Shown in pieces: positions 1 to 9,567 of a DNA stretch of 64,000 nt; within the stretch, counting starts at the first letter, position 1; every line of letters begins with the position of its first letter. Position numbers and translations under genes: made by a program. The DNA lies in NCBI GenBank assembly GCA_000378025.1, contig KB899087.1, positions 4,459,501 through 4,523,500 of the forward strand, read 5' to 3'. Origin of the DNA: Xanthobacteraceae bacterium 501b. Lineage in GTDB: Bacteria > Pseudomonadota > Alphaproteobacteria > Rhizobiales > Xanthobacteraceae. The notes beneath the pieces were generated by a model that was not told the origin of the DNA, searched no databases, and saw nothing but the letters and a program-made list of their open reading frames with translations.

Positions 1-637
1 AGATGTGATCGAAGAAAGCCCGCTCCAGCGTCACGGCGCGGCGGAAGAAGGCGGCGGCATCGGCCCGGCGGACCGCGTCGCCAGCTGCGCCGATGCGGTC
101 CAGTTCACTGCGCAACCAGATGACGAAGCTGCGAAAGCCGTCATTATTGTGCAGGGTGATCCATTCCGCATGCACGAAGTCGGGCGGCAGCTCTTCGCTG
201 GGGCGGTCCGCCCAGCTCAAGTAAAGCCATTCGGCCACGGTGAGCACCGCCAGGCAGCTGGCATAGTCCCGGCTGGCGGCGGCGTCCCTCATCAAGGCCT
301 GGAAGCCGGTGGTCGGCGCCGTCAGCACCGGGTGGGCACGCTCGGCCTCCGGCACGTCAAGCGCGACGAAGGCACGCTGGAAATAGGTGTTCTCGTCGCT
401 GGTGATCATCGCCGCGAACTGCGCGAAGCGGATGCGGGAGTCGAAACGGTCGGCGGTGGCGATCGCCATGCCGAGCAGGGCGACGAAGCCGTCGATGAAC
501 TGGTAGTCCTGCGCCAGATAGCGGCGCATCATCTCAGGCGGCACCGTGCCGGTGAAGATCTCGCGGACAAAACGGTGATCGACGCAGGCTTGCCAGTCCT
601 GCGCGTTCTCCTGCCGCAGTTCATCGCTGAAGCTCAT
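1..637 (-). CDS. TenA/thiaminase-2 family protein (3' end outside window)
   Basis: The gene starts at the ATG at 637 and reads leftward off the window edge; about 212 residues are visible and the C-terminus is missing. The protein is all-helical in appearance, and the segment YLAQDYQFIDGF (about residue 40) matches the conserved YLxQDYxF helix of the TenA/THI-4/PQQC family. TenA proteins hydrolyse aminopyrimidines in thiamine salvage. Where classical thiaminase II has LPCxWxY, this protein appears to read TVAEWLY, so the nucleophilic Cys seems absent and an acidic residue sits next to it; that would fit the TenA_E branch rather than TenA_C, although the alignment was made by eye. Other TenA-like proteins act outside thiamine metabolism, so the substrate is uncertain. 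The neighbouring SDR gene is on the same strand, 96 bp upstream. Confidence 0.8.
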   Translation of the reverse strand, partial: MSFSDELRQENAQDWQACVDHRFVREIFTGTVPPEMMRRYLAQDYQFIDGFVALLGMAIATADRFDSRIRFAQFAAMITSDENTYFQRAFVALDVPEAERAHPVLTAPTTGFQALMRDAAASRDYASCLAVLTVAEWLYLSWADRPSEELPPDFVHAEWITLHNNDGFRSFVIWLRSELDRIGAAGDAVRRADAAAFFRRAVTLERAFFDHI

Positions 638-733
638 CCGTTTCTCTCCGCTCCATCAGGTGCTGCGCGGCTTTCTAAAGCGTTTCACGTCGCAGAGAAA
701 TCACCCGGATCGAAAAGATGCTGTGGCGACCCG

Positions 734-1543
734 CTACATTCTTACCGATTGGCCGCCATCGACGACGAGAACATGACCATTGACGAAGGAGGCTTCATCC
801 GAGGCCAGGAACACGGCGGCCGCACCGATTTCCTCCGGCCGGCCCCAGCGGCCGAGCGGCACGCGGATATCGACAAAGGCGGAGAAGTTGGCATCGGCGA
901 CCAGGCCGGCATTGGTTTCGGTGGCGAACATGCCGGGCGCGATGGCATTGCTGGTGATCCCCGCCTTGGCATAGTCGACCGCCAGCGCGCGCATCAGCCC
1001 GCCGAGGCCGGCCTTGGCGGCGGTGTAGACCGGGTCGTGCCGGTTGGCGATGTGGGCGGCGATCGATGTGACGGTGATCAGCCGACCATGCCGGTGCGTG
1101 GCCATGTGCTCGGCCGCCTCGCGCGCCAGCAGCATCGGCCCGACGAGATCGGCCGCAAAGAGGGCTTCCACCTCGCCCGGGACGAAATCCTTCAGCGGGC
1201 GACGGTCGCGGGCGCCGACATTGTTGACCAATATGTCGAGCCGGCCGTGTTCGCCGACGAGGGCGGCGATCGCCGCGCGCCCGGCGGCGTGGTCGGCGAC
1301 ATCGAAGGGCGCGATGGCGACGGGGCGGCCGGTGGCGCCGGTGAGGGCCGCCGCCGCGGCCTCAAGCCGGCCGGCGTGACGGCCATTGATCACCACCCGC
1401 GCACCGGCCGCGGCGAGCGCCTTCGCCATCTCGAAGCCGAGCCCGCGCCCCGCCCCGGTGACGAGGGCGACGCGCCCGTCGAGGCGAAAGGGGCGTGCCA
1501 CAGGCCCGGAGGGGGCGGAAGCGACAGGGGAAGCGGTGGTCAT
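734..1543 (-). CDS. SDR family oxidoreductase (gluconate 5-dehydrogenase-like)
   Basis: A 269-residue short-chain dehydrogenase/reductase. The N-terminus carries the NAD(P)-binding TGAGRGLG motif (TGxxxGxG), followed by NNVGAR (NNAG-type motif), then the catalytic Ser in VTSIAAH and the YxxxK pair in VYTAAKAGL. The C-terminal SFVNGHVLVVDGG is also typical of classical SDRs. An in-frame ATG at 1597 would add 18 low-complexity residues; the ATG at 1543, which begins MTTASPV, was chosen because the SDR fold then follows a normal short N-terminal extension. It lies upstream of the TenA-like gene on the same strand and may be co-transcribed with it. It is divergent from the HPP gene. The substrate cannot be read from the sequence; the resemblance to gluconate 5-dehydrogenases is general. 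Confidence 0.9.
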   Translation of the reverse strand: MTTASPVASAPSGPVARPFRLDGRVALVTGAGRGLGFEMAKALAAAGARVVINGRHAGRLEAAAAALTGATGRPVAIAPFDVADHAAGRAAIAALVGEHGRLDILVNNVGARDRRPLKDFVPGEVEALFAADLVGPMLLAREAAEHMATHRHGRLITVTSIAAHIANRHDPVYTAAKAGLGGLMRALAVDYAKAGITSNAIAPGMFATETNAGLVADANFSAFVDIRVPLGRWGRPEEIGAAAVFLASDEASFVNGHVLVVDGGQSVRM

Positions 1544-1640
1544 GGCAAACTCGGCTTGAGCGCAGGGGGAGCGTATGTTGGCCCGGCCGCCGGGCACGCG
1601 CCACCCGCTTCCGCGCTGGACAGGGTGGGGTACGGTCTGT

Positions 1641-1650
1641 ACTGTTCGGT
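1641..1650. promoter_or_regulatory. Possible TetR-type operator half-palindrome
   Basis: ACTGTTCGGT is an imperfect palindrome of the ACxGnnCxGT type often bound by TetR/LmrA-type repressors. It sits 28 bp upstream of the HPP gene, whose downstream partner is a TetR regulator, so autoregulation of the pair is plausible. It is short and could be chance. Confidence 0.25.
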
Positions 1651-1677
1651 AAACTCTAAGCCGATTGGTACATTGAT

Positions 1678-2166
1678 ATGCGTCATTATCTCCACCGCCA
1701 TCAGCCTCCGCACACGCCGCGCGCCGCCCTGCTCGCCGGCCTCGGCGCCATGATCGCCATCGGCGTCACCGGGGCGCTGAGCTTCTATGCCGGCACGCCC
1801 TTGCTCATGGTGCCGTTCGGCGCCACCAGCGTGCTGCTGTTCTCGGTGCCCAACAGCCCGCTGTCGCAGCCGGCCAATGTAGTGGGCGGCCATCTGGTGG
1901 CGACGGCGTCGGCGATCGCGCTTCACATGGTGCTGCCGGGAAACTGGTGGGCCGCCGCCTTCGCCGTCGGCGTGGCCATTTCGCTGATGGCGCTGCTGCG
2001 CATCACCCATCCGCCGGCCGGCGCCGACCCGCTGCTGGTCTTCGCCGCCGATCCGAACTGGGCGTTCCTGTTCATGCCGGTGGCCGTCGGTGCGCTGGCG
2101 ATGGTGGGGATAGCGGCGCTGTTCCACCGCTTCACTGGCACGCCCTATCCGATGAAAGCGCCCTGA
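1678..2166 (+). CDS. HPP family integral membrane protein
   Basis: A 162-residue protein with about five hydrophobic segments (roughly residues 17-38, 43-58, 68-86, 91-108 and 127-149). The family signature THPPAGADPL is at 110-119, which gives HPP proteins their name. Characterised plant and cyanobacterial HPP proteins transport nitrite across membranes; most bacterial members are uncharacterised, so a transport role is only inferred. The stop codon overlaps the start of the following TetR gene (TGATG), so the two are translationally coupled. That pairing suggests the regulator controls the transporter-like protein, and the nearby purine nitrogen genes make a nitrogen-related role possible but unproven. 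Confidence 0.88.
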   Translation: MRHYLHRHQPPHTPRAALLAGLGAMIAIGVTGALSFYAGTPLLMVPFGATSVLLFSVPNSPLSQPANVVGGHLVATASAIALHMVLPGNWWAAAFAVGVAISLMALLRITHPPAGADPLLVFAADPNWAFLFMPVAVGALAMVGIAALFHRFTGTPYPMKAP

Positions 2167-2753
2167 TGGCCCGCCTCATCGCCGAGCGGCGCGATATCGT
2201 GCCCTTGCTGGGCGAGGTGTTTCGCGAGCATGGCTATGAGGGCAGCAGCCTGGCGCTGATCACCCAGCGCACTGGCCTGGGCAAGGGCAGCCTCTACCAT
2301 TTCTTTCCCGGCGGAAAGGAAGAGATGGCGGCGGCGGTGCTGGCCGATATCGATGGTTGGTTCGAGCGCGAGATCTTCGCCCCGCTGGGCGAGGGTAACG
2401 GCGGGGGTGAAACCGGCGGGGCGAGTGCGAGCCTCGACGCGATGTTCACCAATGTCGATGCCTATTTCCGCTCCGGCCGGCGCAGCTGCCTTCTCGGCGC
2501 CTTCGCCCTGGGCGCTACCCGTGGACGCTTCGCGGTCATCATCGATGCCTATTTCTGGCGCTGGCAGATGGCGCTTGCGGCGGCACTGCGCCGCAACGGC
2601 CTCGCCGACGATGTGATGGAGCGGGCCGAGGAAGTCCTCATCGGCATTCAGGGCGCGATCGTGCTGGCGCAGGCACGCGAGGACGCGGAGGTATTCCGCC
2701 GCGCCCTTGCCCGCCTGCGGCAACGCTGCGGCGTTTCGGTCCCATTGGTCTAG
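2166..2753 (+). CDS. TetR/AcrR family transcriptional regulator (LmrA/YxaF-like)
   Basis: A 195-residue regulator starting at the ATG that overlaps the HPP stop codon by one base. The N-terminal helix-turn-helix lies at about residues 28-47 and ends in the GSLYHFFPGGKEEM segment, which is the TetR recognition helix followed by the start of helix 4. The C-terminal ligand domain contains RRSCLLGAFALG, a motif shared with the LmrA/YxaF subgroup (TetR_C of the YcdC/LmrA type). It presumably represses its own operon with HPP; the ligand is unknown. The uricase gene starts 108 bp downstream with its own ribosome binding site, so read-through into the purine operon is possible, and this regulator cannot be excluded as a controller of purine catabolism. 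Confidence 0.88.
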   Translation: MARLIAERRDIVPLLGEVFREHGYEGSSLALITQRTGLGKGSLYHFFPGGKEEMAAAVLADIDGWFEREIFAPLGEGNGGGETGGASASLDAMFTNVDAYFRSGRRSCLLGAFALGATRGRFAVIIDAYFWRWQMALAAALRRNGLADDVMERAEEVLIGIQGAIVLAQAREDAEVFRRALARLRQRCGVSVPLV

Positions 2754-2861
2754 GTGACTTCCGCGCGGCGCGCCGCGGTGCCAGACTGGCACCGGTTTCG
2801 CATGCGCAACCGTGTAGCCGACCGATCCGCCGATAAATCCGCTCCTTGGGGGACAGTGCCC

Positions 2862-3701
2862 ATGCCGCTCATTTCCAACAGCTATGGCAAGGGCCGCGTG
2901 CGCATCATGCGGGTGCAGCGCGACAGCGCCCGCCACGAGGTGCGCGAGCTTTCCGTCCAGGCGATGCTGACCGGCGATTTCACGGCGGCCTACACGCAGG
3001 GCGACAACCGGCAGGTGATCGCCACCGATTCGATCAAGAACATCATCAACATCGTCGCCCGCGACCATGTCGGCGCGGAGAACGAGGTGTTCGCCGGCGC
3101 GCTGGCGCAGTATTTCCTCGACCGCTACCCCCATGTCGCCGGTGTCGACATTTCCGCGCACGAGACGAAATGGCGGCGGATCGACGTGGAGGGCGCCCCG
3201 CACGACCATGCCTTCGTGCTCGACGGCAACGGCAAGCCCACCGTGACGCTGGCGGCCACCCGCGAGGGCACCCGCCTCGCCTCGGGGGTCGACGGCTTCA
3301 CCTTCCTCAAGACCACCCAGTCCGGCTGGGAAGACTACTGGTTCGACGAGGCGACGACACTGAAGCCGACCGCCGACCGGCTGTTCGCCACCGCCATGGA
3401 GGCGCAGTGGCTTTGGAGCGGCGTGCCGGCCAGCTATGAAGCCGCCAATGCAGCGGTGCTGGACGCGGCGCTGAAGGTGTTCGCCACCACCTACAGCCCC
3501 GGCGTGCAGGCGACGCTGTACCAGATGGGCGAGGCGGTGCTGGCCGCCGTGCCCGAGGTGGCGGAAATCTCCATGGCCTGCCCGAACAAGCATTATCTGC
3601 CGATCGACCTCTCGCCCTTCGGCCGCGCCTTTGACGGTCAGGTGTTCACCCCGACCGACGAGCCGCACGGCCAGATCGTCTGCACTGTGGGGCGCGGCTG
3701 A
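2862..3701 (+). CDS. Factor-independent urate hydroxylase (uricase)
   Basis: A cofactor-free uricase of 279 residues that oxidises urate to 5-hydroxyisourate. Two tandem T-fold domains are expected. The catalytic set described for the family is visible: Lys10 in SYGKGRVR, Thr55 in IATDSIKN, and His244 in CPNKHYLPID; NKHY is the most diagnostic signature. A GTG at 2754 would add 36 residues without family similarity, while the ATG at 2862 has GGGGGACA about 10 bases upstream and gives the normal uricase N-terminus. It is the first gene of the purine operon. Its product is the substrate of the HIU hydrolase domain encoded four genes downstream, so urate breakdown is complete to allantoin within the cluster. 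Confidence 0.95.
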   Translation: MPLISNSYGKGRVRIMRVQRDSARHEVRELSVQAMLTGDFTAAYTQGDNRQVIATDSIKNIINIVARDHVGAENEVFAGALAQYFLDRYPHVAGVDISAHETKWRRIDVEGAPHDHAFVLDGNGKPTVTLAATREGTRLASGVDGFTFLKTTQSGWEDYWFDEATTLKPTADRLFATAMEAQWLWSGVPASYEAANAAVLDAALKVFATTYSPGVQATLYQMGEAVLAAVPEVAEISMACPNKHYLPIDLSPFGRAFDGQVFTPTDEPHGQIVCTVGRG

Positions 3702-3734
3702 GCGGGCGACGGGAACGGCGACGGGGATCGGCGG

Positions 3735-4559
3735 ATGGACCTCAACGCGGTCACGGATGTGCTGCGCCCGCGCGGGCGGGCCGAACTGCCGCCGGCGCGC
3801 GAGGGCGATGCCGTGCTCGGCGGCGGCACCTGGCTGTTCTCCGAACCGCAGCCCTCCATCCGCCGGCTGATCGACCTCGCCGGCCTCGGCTGGGAACCGC
3901 TGCGCGCCGATGCGGACGGGCTCACTCTCTCCGCCACCTGCACGATTGAGGAGCTCAACGGCTTCGAGGCGCCGATGGAGTGGCGGGCGGCCTTCCTCAT
4001 CCGGGAGTGCTGCCGTGCCTTCCTCGCCTCGTTCAAGATCTGGAACATGGCGACGGTCGGCGGCAATATCTGCCTCGGCCTGCCGGCCGGACCGATGATC
4101 TCCCTTGCTGCCGCGCTTGAGGGTGAGGGCGTGCTGTGGGCGCCCGGTGGCGGCGAACGGCGGGTCAGGATCGCCGATTTCGTGCGCGGGCCGCGCGAGG
4201 TGGCATTGGCGCCCGGCGAGGTGCTGCGGGCGGTTCATCTTCCCGCTGCGGCGCTGCGCCGGCGGGCCGCCTTCCGCCGCGCCTCGCTGACCCCGCTGGG
4301 GCGTTCCGGCGTGCTGCTGATCGGCACCCACGATACGGACGGCACCTTTGTTCTCACCATTACTGCGTCGACCCGCCGGCCGGTGCGACTGGCGTTTGCC
4401 GGAGTGCCCGATTCCAACGCGCTCGCCGCCGGGCTGGCGGCGACCATCCCCGAGCCCCTCTATTATGACGACATGCACGGCCGCCCCGACTGGCGCCGCC
4501 ACATGACCGCTTTGCTGGCGGGGGAAATCCGCGACGAACTGGCGGAGGAAGGCGCGTGA
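3735..4559 (+). CDS. Xanthine dehydrogenase family FAD-binding subunit
   Basis: A 274-residue free-standing FAD subunit of a molybdenum hydroxylase (FAD_binding_5 plus CO dehydrogenase flavoprotein C-terminal domain). The flavin-binding motifs GGGTWLF at 29-35 and [13 protein letters not shown] near 105 are present. It overlaps the start of the next gene by four bases (GTGA), so it is made in step with the fused Fe-S/Mo subunit. The pairing of a separate FAD protein with a fused Fe-S/Mo protein resembles E. coli YgfM-XdhD rather than the XdhA/XdhB layout. Its job is to pass electrons from the iron-sulfur clusters to NAD+ during hypoxanthine or xanthine oxidation. Confidence 0.9.
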   Translation: MDLNAVTDVLRPRGRAELPPAREGDAVLGGGTWLFSEPQPSIRRLIDLAGLGWEPLRADADGLTLSATCTIEELNGFEAPMEWRAAFLIRECCRAFLASFKIWNMATVGGNICLGLPAGPMISLAAALEGEGVLWAPGGGERRVRIADFVRGPREVALAPGEVLRAVHLPAAALRRRAAFRRASLTPLGRSGVLLIGTHDTDGTFVLTITASTRRPVRLAFAGVPDSNALAAGLAATIPEPLYYDDMHGRPDWRRHMTALLAGEIRDELAEEGA

Positions 4560-7300
4560 GGCTCACCGTCAATGGCCGCGCCTTTGATACTGAAGCTCGT
4601 CCCGGCCAGTGCCTGCGCACCCTGCTGCGGGAACTGGGCTGGTTCGGGGTGAAGAAGGGCTGCGACGCCGGCGATTGCGGCGCCTGCACGGTGCATCTCG
4701 ACGGGCGGCCGGTGCACAGCTGCATCACCCCCGCCTTCCGCGCCGAGGGGCGGGTCGTCACCACCATCGAGGGGCTGGCCGGCACGGCTGCAGGGGAGGG
4801 CCTGCACCCGATGCAGGACGCCTTCCTCAAGGCGCAGGGCTTCCAGTGCGGCTTCTGCACCGCCGGCATGGTGATGACTTCGGCCGCGCTCGACCAGGGG
4901 CAGCGCGCGGACCTGCCCGATGCGCTCAAGGGCAATCTCTGCCGCTGCACCGGCTATGCCGCCATCGCCGATGCGGTGGGCGGCGTGGTGACGGTGGAGG
5001 CCGACGCGCAGGAGGGCCGCGTCGGCCGCAGTGTTCCGGCGCCGGCGGGGCCGGCCATCGTGACCGGCGCCGCGCGCTACACCATGGATGTCGCGCCGGA
5101 GGGGGAGCTGGCGGGGCTGCTGCACATGAAGCTGCTGCGCTCACCGCACCCGCATGCGCGCCTCCGCGCCATCGAGACTTCGCCCGCGCTCGCTTTGCCC
5201 GGCGTCGTCGCGGTGCTGACCCATAAGGATGCGCCCCACCGGCTGTTCTCCACCGCGCGCCATCACCACGCCACCGACGATGTCGACGACACCCGCGTGC
5301 TCGACGATGTGGTGCGCCATATCGGCCAGCGCGTGGCCGCCGTGGTGGCGGTGAGCGAAGCCGCGGCCGAGGCGGCATGCGCGGCGATCCGGGTCGACTA
5401 TGAGCTTCTGCCGGCGGTGTTCGACCCTGAAGAGGCGATGGCGCCCGGTGCGCCGCTGGTGCATGGCGAGAAGGGGCCGGACAGCCGCATCGCCGACCCC
5501 TCGCGCAACATCGTCGCGGCGCTGTCCGGCGAGGTGGGGGATATCGCCGCCGGCTTCGGCGAGGCCGATGTGATCCACGAGGCGACCTATGAGAGCCAGC
5601 GTGTGCAGCACGCGCATCTGGAAACCCATGGCTGCATCGGCTGGCGCGATGGTGAGGGGCGACTGGTGATCCGCAGCTCCACCCAGACGCCGTTTCTCAC
5701 CCGCGACGCGCTGGCCGCGCTCTACGATCTGCCGCGCGAGGGCGTGCGCGTCTTCGCCGCGCGGGTGGGCGGCGGCTTCGGCGGCAAGCAGGAAATGCTG
5801 ACCGAGGATATCGTAGCGCTCGCCGTGCTGAAGACCGGGCGGCCGGTGAAGCTGGAATATACCCGCGCCGAGCAATTCGCCGCCTCCACCAGCCGCCACC
5901 CGATGAAGGTGACGGTGAAGCTCGGCGCGACGCGGGACGGGCGGCTGACCGCCTTTTCCATGCGGATGCTGCTGAACACCGGCGCCTATGGCAACCATGC
6001 CACCGGCGTGCTTTTCCACGGTTCGGGCGAGAGCGTCGCGCTTTATCGCTGCCCGAACAAGAAGGTGGAGGGCTGGTCGGTCTATACAAATTCCCTGCCG
6101 AGCGGCGCCTTTCGCGGTTATGGTCTGAGCCAGACCATCTTCGCGGTGGAATCGGCCATGGACGAGCTGGCGCACAAGCTCGGCCTGGACCCCGTCGCGC
6201 TGCGCCGGCTGAACATGGTGCGGCCGGGCGAGGCGATGGTGTCCTCCGGCGCGCCGCATCACGATGTGGAAATGGGCAGCTACGGGCTCGACCAGTGCCT
6301 CGACCGGGTAGAGGCGGCGCTGACGACGCCCACGCCCACGCCCACGCCCTCACCCTCGCGGCTTGGCGCCGACTGGCGTGTGGGGCGGGGCCTCGCTGCG
6401 GCGATGATCGACACCATTCCCCCGCGGGGCCATGTCGCGCAGACGCGGCTGACGCTGATGCCCGACGGCACCTACGAACTTCTCACCGGCACTGCGGAAT
6501 TCGGCAACGGCACCACGACCGTGCATGTGCAGATCGCCGCGACGCTGCTCGGCGCCCGGCCGGAGCAGATTTTGGTGCGCCAGTCCGACACCGCCCATGT
6601 CGAGCACGACACCGGCGCCTATGGCTCGACCGGCACGGTGGTGGCGGGCGCGGCGACGCAGGCGGCCGCCAAGGCTCTGGCGGGGATGATCCGGGAGGCC
6701 GCCGCCGGCCTTCTGGGCGTGGCAGCCGGGGATTGCCGGATCGAGGGCGAGGCCGTGGTGGCGGGGGAGAAGCGGATCGCGCTCGCCGCTCTGGCGCCGC
6801 TGGAGGCTGTGGGCGATGCCTCGGGCACGCCGCGCTCGGTCGCCTTCAACGTGCAGGGTTTTGAAGTGGCGGTGCATGCCCGCACAGGCGAGATCCGCAT
6901 CCTGCGCTCGGTGCATGGCGCGGATGCCGGCACGGTGGTCAACCCCATGCAGTGCCGGGGGCAGGTGGAGGGCGGGGTGGCGCAGGCGATCGGCGCGGCG
7001 CTCTATGAGCGGCTGATGATGGATGGGCAGGGCGCGGTGACCAATCCCAGCTTTCGCGGCTACCACATTCCCGCCTTCGCCGATGTGCCGCGCACGGACG
7101 TTTTCTTTGCCGATACGCATGATTGCATCGGCCCGATGGGGGCGAAGTCGATGAGCGAGAGCCCGTTCAACCCGGTGGCGGCGGCGCTGGCCAACGCGAT
7201 TTTCAACGCCACCGGCGTGCGGCTGCGGGCCACGCCGTTCATGGCCGACGAGCTCTATGCGCGGCTGCCCTCGCACGCTGCAAAGGACGCCACACCATGA
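4556..7300 (+). CDS. Fused Fe-S / molybdopterin subunit of xanthine (hypoxanthine) dehydrogenase, XdhD-like
   Basis: A 914-residue molybdenum hydroxylase. Residues 1-145 hold the plant-type [2Fe-2S] domain (Cys36, 41, 44, 56) and the second [2Fe-2S] domain (Cys98, 101, 129, 131, the last in NLCRCTGY). The remainder is the molybdopterin-binding domain, with [15 protein letters not shown] and the C-terminal [12 protein letters not shown] region that carries the catalytic Glu. The start is a GTG overlapping the previous stop codon. The fusion of Fe-S and Mo parts with FAD supplied separately matches E. coli XdhD. A low-complexity [11 protein letters not shown] linker at about residues 590-601 is encoded by hexanucleotide repeats. 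It converts hypoxanthine/xanthine to urate; the choice between these is not decided by sequence. No xdhC maturation gene is nearby. Confidence 0.92.
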   Translation: MRLTVNGRAFDTEARPGQCLRTLLRELGWFGVKKGCDAGDCGACTVHLDGRPVHSCITPAFRAEGRVVTTIEGLAGTAAGEGLHPMQDAFLKAQGFQCGFCTAGMVMTSAALDQGQRADLPDALKGNLCRCTGYAAIADAVGGVVTVEADAQEGRVGRSVPAPAGPAIVTGAARYTMDVAPEGELAGLLHMKLLRSPHPHARLRAIETSPALALPGVVAVLTHKDAPHRLFSTARHHHATDDVDDTRVLDDVVRHIGQRVAAVVAVSEAAAEAACAAIRVDYELLPAVFDPEEAMAPGAPLVHGEKGPDSRIADPSRNIVAALSGEVGDIAAGFGEADVIHEATYESQRVQHAHLETHGCIGWRDGEGRLVIRSSTQTPFLTRDALAALYDLPREGVRVFAARVGGGFGGKQEMLTEDIVALAVLKTGRPVKLEYTRAEQFAASTSRHPMKVTVKLGATRDGRLTAFSMRMLLNTGAYGNHATGVLFHGSGESVALYRCPNKKVEGWSVYTNSLPSGAFRGYGLSQTIFAVESAMDELAHKLGLDPVALRRLNMVRPGEAMVSSGAPHHDVEMGSYGLDQCLDRVEAALTTPTPTPTPSPSRLGADWRVGRGLAAAMIDTIPPRGHVAQTRLTLMPDGTYELLTGTAEFGNGTTTVHVQIAATLLGARPEQILVRQSDTAHVEHDTGAYGSTGTVVAGAATQAAAKALAGMIREAAAGLLGVAAGDCRIEGEAVVAGEKRIALAALAPLEAVGDASGTPRSVAFNVQGFEVAVHARTGEIRILRSVHGADAGTVVNPMQCRGQVEGGVAQAIGAALYERLMMDGQGAVTNPSFRGYHIPAFADVPRTDVFFADTHDCIGPMGAKSMSESPFNPVAAALANAIFNATGVRLRATPFMADELYARLPSHAAKDATP
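6326..6350. repeat. Hexanucleotide tandem repeat inside the xdhD-like gene
   Basis: Four consecutive copies of an ACGCCC-type hexamer, encoding alternating Thr-Pro. Because the unit is a multiple of three, copy-number change would lengthen or shorten the linker without frameshift. Confidence 0.75.
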
Positions 7301-8658
7301 GCATGCCGGGCCGAACAATGGCGCTGCGCGGGCCCGCGGCGACGCTAGCGGGTAATCCGTTCGAGCAGCCCTCGCGCGGCTGCCTGGAGTATCATGACGA
7401 CGCGATTGTCGTGATCGAGGGTGGGCTCATCACCGCCTTCGGCCCCTATGCCGAGCTGAAGAACGCGCTGCCCGCCGGCATCGAGGTCACGCATTACCCC
7501 GACCACCTCATCCTTCCCGGCTTGATCGACGCGCATGTGCATTACCCGCAGATGCAGGTGATCGGCGCCTTCGGCACGCAATTGCTGGAATGGCTGGAGA
7601 CCTACACCTTCCCCGCCGAGATGAGCTTCGCCGATGCCGGCCATGCCCGCCGGGTGGCGCATCTGTTCCTGCGCGAATTGCTGCGCGCCGGCACCACCAC
7701 GGCGATGGTTTACTGCACCGTGCACCCGCAATCGGTGGACGCCTTCTTCCAGGAGGCGGCACGGTTCGACGCCCGGATGATCGCCGGCAAAGTACTGATG
7801 GACCGTCACGCGCCGGCCGGCCTGCTCGACACCGCCCAGCGCGGCTATGATGAAAGCCTCGCGCTAATCGAGCGCTGGCATGGGCGCGGGCGGGCGCTCT
7901 ATTGCGTTACGCCGCGTTTCGCGCCCACTTCGACCGAGGCCCAGCTCGACGCCGCCGGGGCGCTGCTGAAGACCCGCGACGGGCTCTTCCTGCAGACGCA
8001 TCTGTGCGAGAACCCGGCCGAGATCGAATGGGTGCGCGAACTGTTCCCCGCCCGTGCCTCCTATCTCGATGTCTATGCCCATGCCGGGCTGGTGGGGCCG
8101 CGCTCCATGTTCGGCCATGGCATCCATTTGCATGAGGGCGATTTCTGCACCTGCCATCAGGCCGGGGCGGCGCTGGCGCATTGCCCGACCTCGAACCTGT
8201 TTCTGGGCAGCGGCCTGTTTCGGCTGTTCGACGCGGTCGATCCGCGCCGGCCGGTGATGGTGGGGCTCGGCACCGATGTGGGAGGCGGCACCTCGCTCTC
8301 GCAATTGCAGACGCTGAACGAGGCCTACAAGGTGGCGGCGATGGTCGGCCATAAGCTTGACGCGGTGCAGGGCTTCTATCTCGCCACGCTTGGCGGGGCG
8401 CGGGCGCTGGGGCTGGACGACAGGATCGGCCGGCTGGCGCCGGGCTTGGAGGCCGATATCTGCGTGCTCGACCCGAAGGCGACGCCGTTCATGGAATTCC
8501 GTGCCGGCTATTGCGCCTCGATCGAGGAATTGCTGTTCCTTCTGATGACGCTGGGCGACGACCGGGCGGTGCGCGCCACCTATATCGCCGGGCGCTGCGT
8601 CTATGATCGCGACCGGCCCGGCGACCCGTTCCAGCCAGCGGTGACAAGCGAGGAGTGA
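7297..8658 (+). CDS. guaD: Guanine deaminase
   Basis: A 453-residue amidohydrolase that deaminates guanine to xanthine, feeding the dehydrogenase encoded just upstream. Zinc ligands are visible as His80 and His82 in [12 protein letters not shown], a third His in [11 protein letters not shown], a His in FGHGIHLHE, and the catalytic Asp in [13 protein letters not shown]. The QTHLxEN and GTDVxGGTSxS strings are specific for guanine deaminases within the superfamily. The length is that expected for bacterial and eukaryotic GuaD. The ATG overlaps the stop codon of the preceding gene (ATGA). SsnA-type amidohydrolases also accompany xdhD in E. coli, but the motifs here fit GuaD better. Confidence 0.94.
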   Translation: MSMPGRTMALRGPAATLAGNPFEQPSRGCLEYHDDAIVVIEGGLITAFGPYAELKNALPAGIEVTHYPDHLILPGLIDAHVHYPQMQVIGAFGTQLLEWLETYTFPAEMSFADAGHARRVAHLFLRELLRAGTTTAMVYCTVHPQSVDAFFQEAARFDARMIAGKVLMDRHAPAGLLDTAQRGYDESLALIERWHGRGRALYCVTPRFAPTSTEAQLDAAGALLKTRDGLFLQTHLCENPAEIEWVRELFPARASYLDVYAHAGLVGPRSMFGHGIHLHEGDFCTCHQAGAALAHCPTSNLFLGSGLFRLFDAVDPRRPVMVGLGTDVGGGTSLSQLQTLNEAYKVAAMVGHKLDAVQGFYLATLGGARALGLDDRIGRLAPGLEADICVLDPKATPFMEFRAGYCASIEELLFLLMTLGDDRAVRATYIAGRCVYDRDRPGDPFQPAVTSEE

Positions 8659-9548
8659 CCGTGCACGAGCCCCTTTCCCTCGACGCCTTGAACGCCCTCG
8701 ACCGGGATGGCTTCATCGCCGCGCTGGACGGCATTTTCGAGCATGCGCCATGGGTAGCGGCGGCCGCTTTCGCCCATGCGCCGTTCGACACGGTCTCAGC
8801 GCTGCATGAGGCGCTGATGGCTGTCGTGTGGGCGCGGCCGGAGGCGGAGCGGGTCGCCTTCGTGGCTGCGCATCCCGATCTCGCCGGCAAGGCGGCGCGG
8901 GCGGGCGACATCGCTCCCGCCTCGGTGGCGGAGCAGGCGGGGCTGGGGCTCGACCGGCTGTCGGACGAGGAATTCGCGCGGTTCGAGCGGCTGAACGCCG
9001 CTTATCGCGCCCGCTTCGGCTTTCCCTTCGTCATCTGCGTGCGGCGGCAGACCCGCGATGCGCTGCTCGACGCTTTCGAGGCGCGGCTGCTGCAGGGGCG
9101 GGAAGCGGAACTCGCCTCGGCGCTGGTCGAGATCGGCCATATCACCGCGCTGCGGCTGGTGGAGCGGGTGCAGGGGCCGGGCCTGCCAAAGGTGCATGGG
9201 CGGCTGTCCACCCATGTGCTCGACACCCACAAGGGCGGGCCGGCGCAGGGCGTGCGGGTGGAACTGTTCGAGGTGGGGGCGAGCGCGCGGGCCTTGTTGG
9301 CGGAAGCCACGACCAATGCGGACGGGCGCACCGACGCGCCGCTGATCTCGGGCGCGCCGCTGCGGGCGGGGCGCTACGAGCTGGTGTTCCATATCGGCGC
9401 CTATTTCACCGCGCGCGGCCTCGACCTGCCCGGCCCGGCCTTCCTCGACACGGTGCCGCTCCGCTTCGGCATCGCCGAACCGGAAGGGCACTATCATGTG
9501 CCGCTGGTGGTGACGCCGTGGAGCTATTCCACCTATCGCGGCAGCTGA
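8655..9548 (+). CDS. uraD: Fused OHCU decarboxylase (UraD) and hydroxyisourate hydrolase (UraH)
   Basis: A 297-residue bifunctional protein. Residues about 8-170 are the OHCU decarboxylase domain ([22 protein letters not shown]), and residues 182-297 are a transthyretin-like HIU hydrolase beginning [14 protein letters not shown] and ending in the diagnostic YSTYRGS. The second domain opens the HIU ring made by uricase and the first decarboxylates the resulting OHCU to S-allantoin. The order of domains is the reverse of the reaction order. Two GTG starts are possible: 8655, overlapping the guaD stop, or 8661, which is better spaced from the GCGAGGAG sequence at 8647-8654. No allantoinase is present, so allantoin must be processed elsewhere or released. 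Confidence 0.94.
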   Translation: MTVHEPLSLDALNALDRDGFIAALDGIFEHAPWVAAAAFAHAPFDTVSALHEALMAVVWARPEAERVAFVAAHPDLAGKAARAGDIAPASVAEQAGLGLDRLSDEEFARFERLNAAYRARFGFPFVICVRRQTRDALLDAFEARLLQGREAELASALVEIGHITALRLVERVQGPGLPKVHGRLSTHVLDTHKGGPAQGVRVELFEVGASARALLAEATTNADGRTDAPLISGAPLRAGRYELVFHIGAYFTARGLDLPGPAFLDTVPLRFGIAEPEGHYHVPLVVTPWSYSTYRGS

Positions 9549-9567
9549 GGCGCGCGCACGGGGCGCG

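Noticed and set aside
5..1753. A long open plus-strand frame of 582 codons
   Set aside because: It runs antisense to the TenA-like and SDR genes, has Arg/Gly/His-rich composition and no recognisable domain; it is a by-product of high GC.
2145..4502. A 785-codon minus-strand open frame
   Set aside because: It is antisense to TetR, uricase and the FAD subunit, all of which have clear family motifs, and its own translation is low-complexity.
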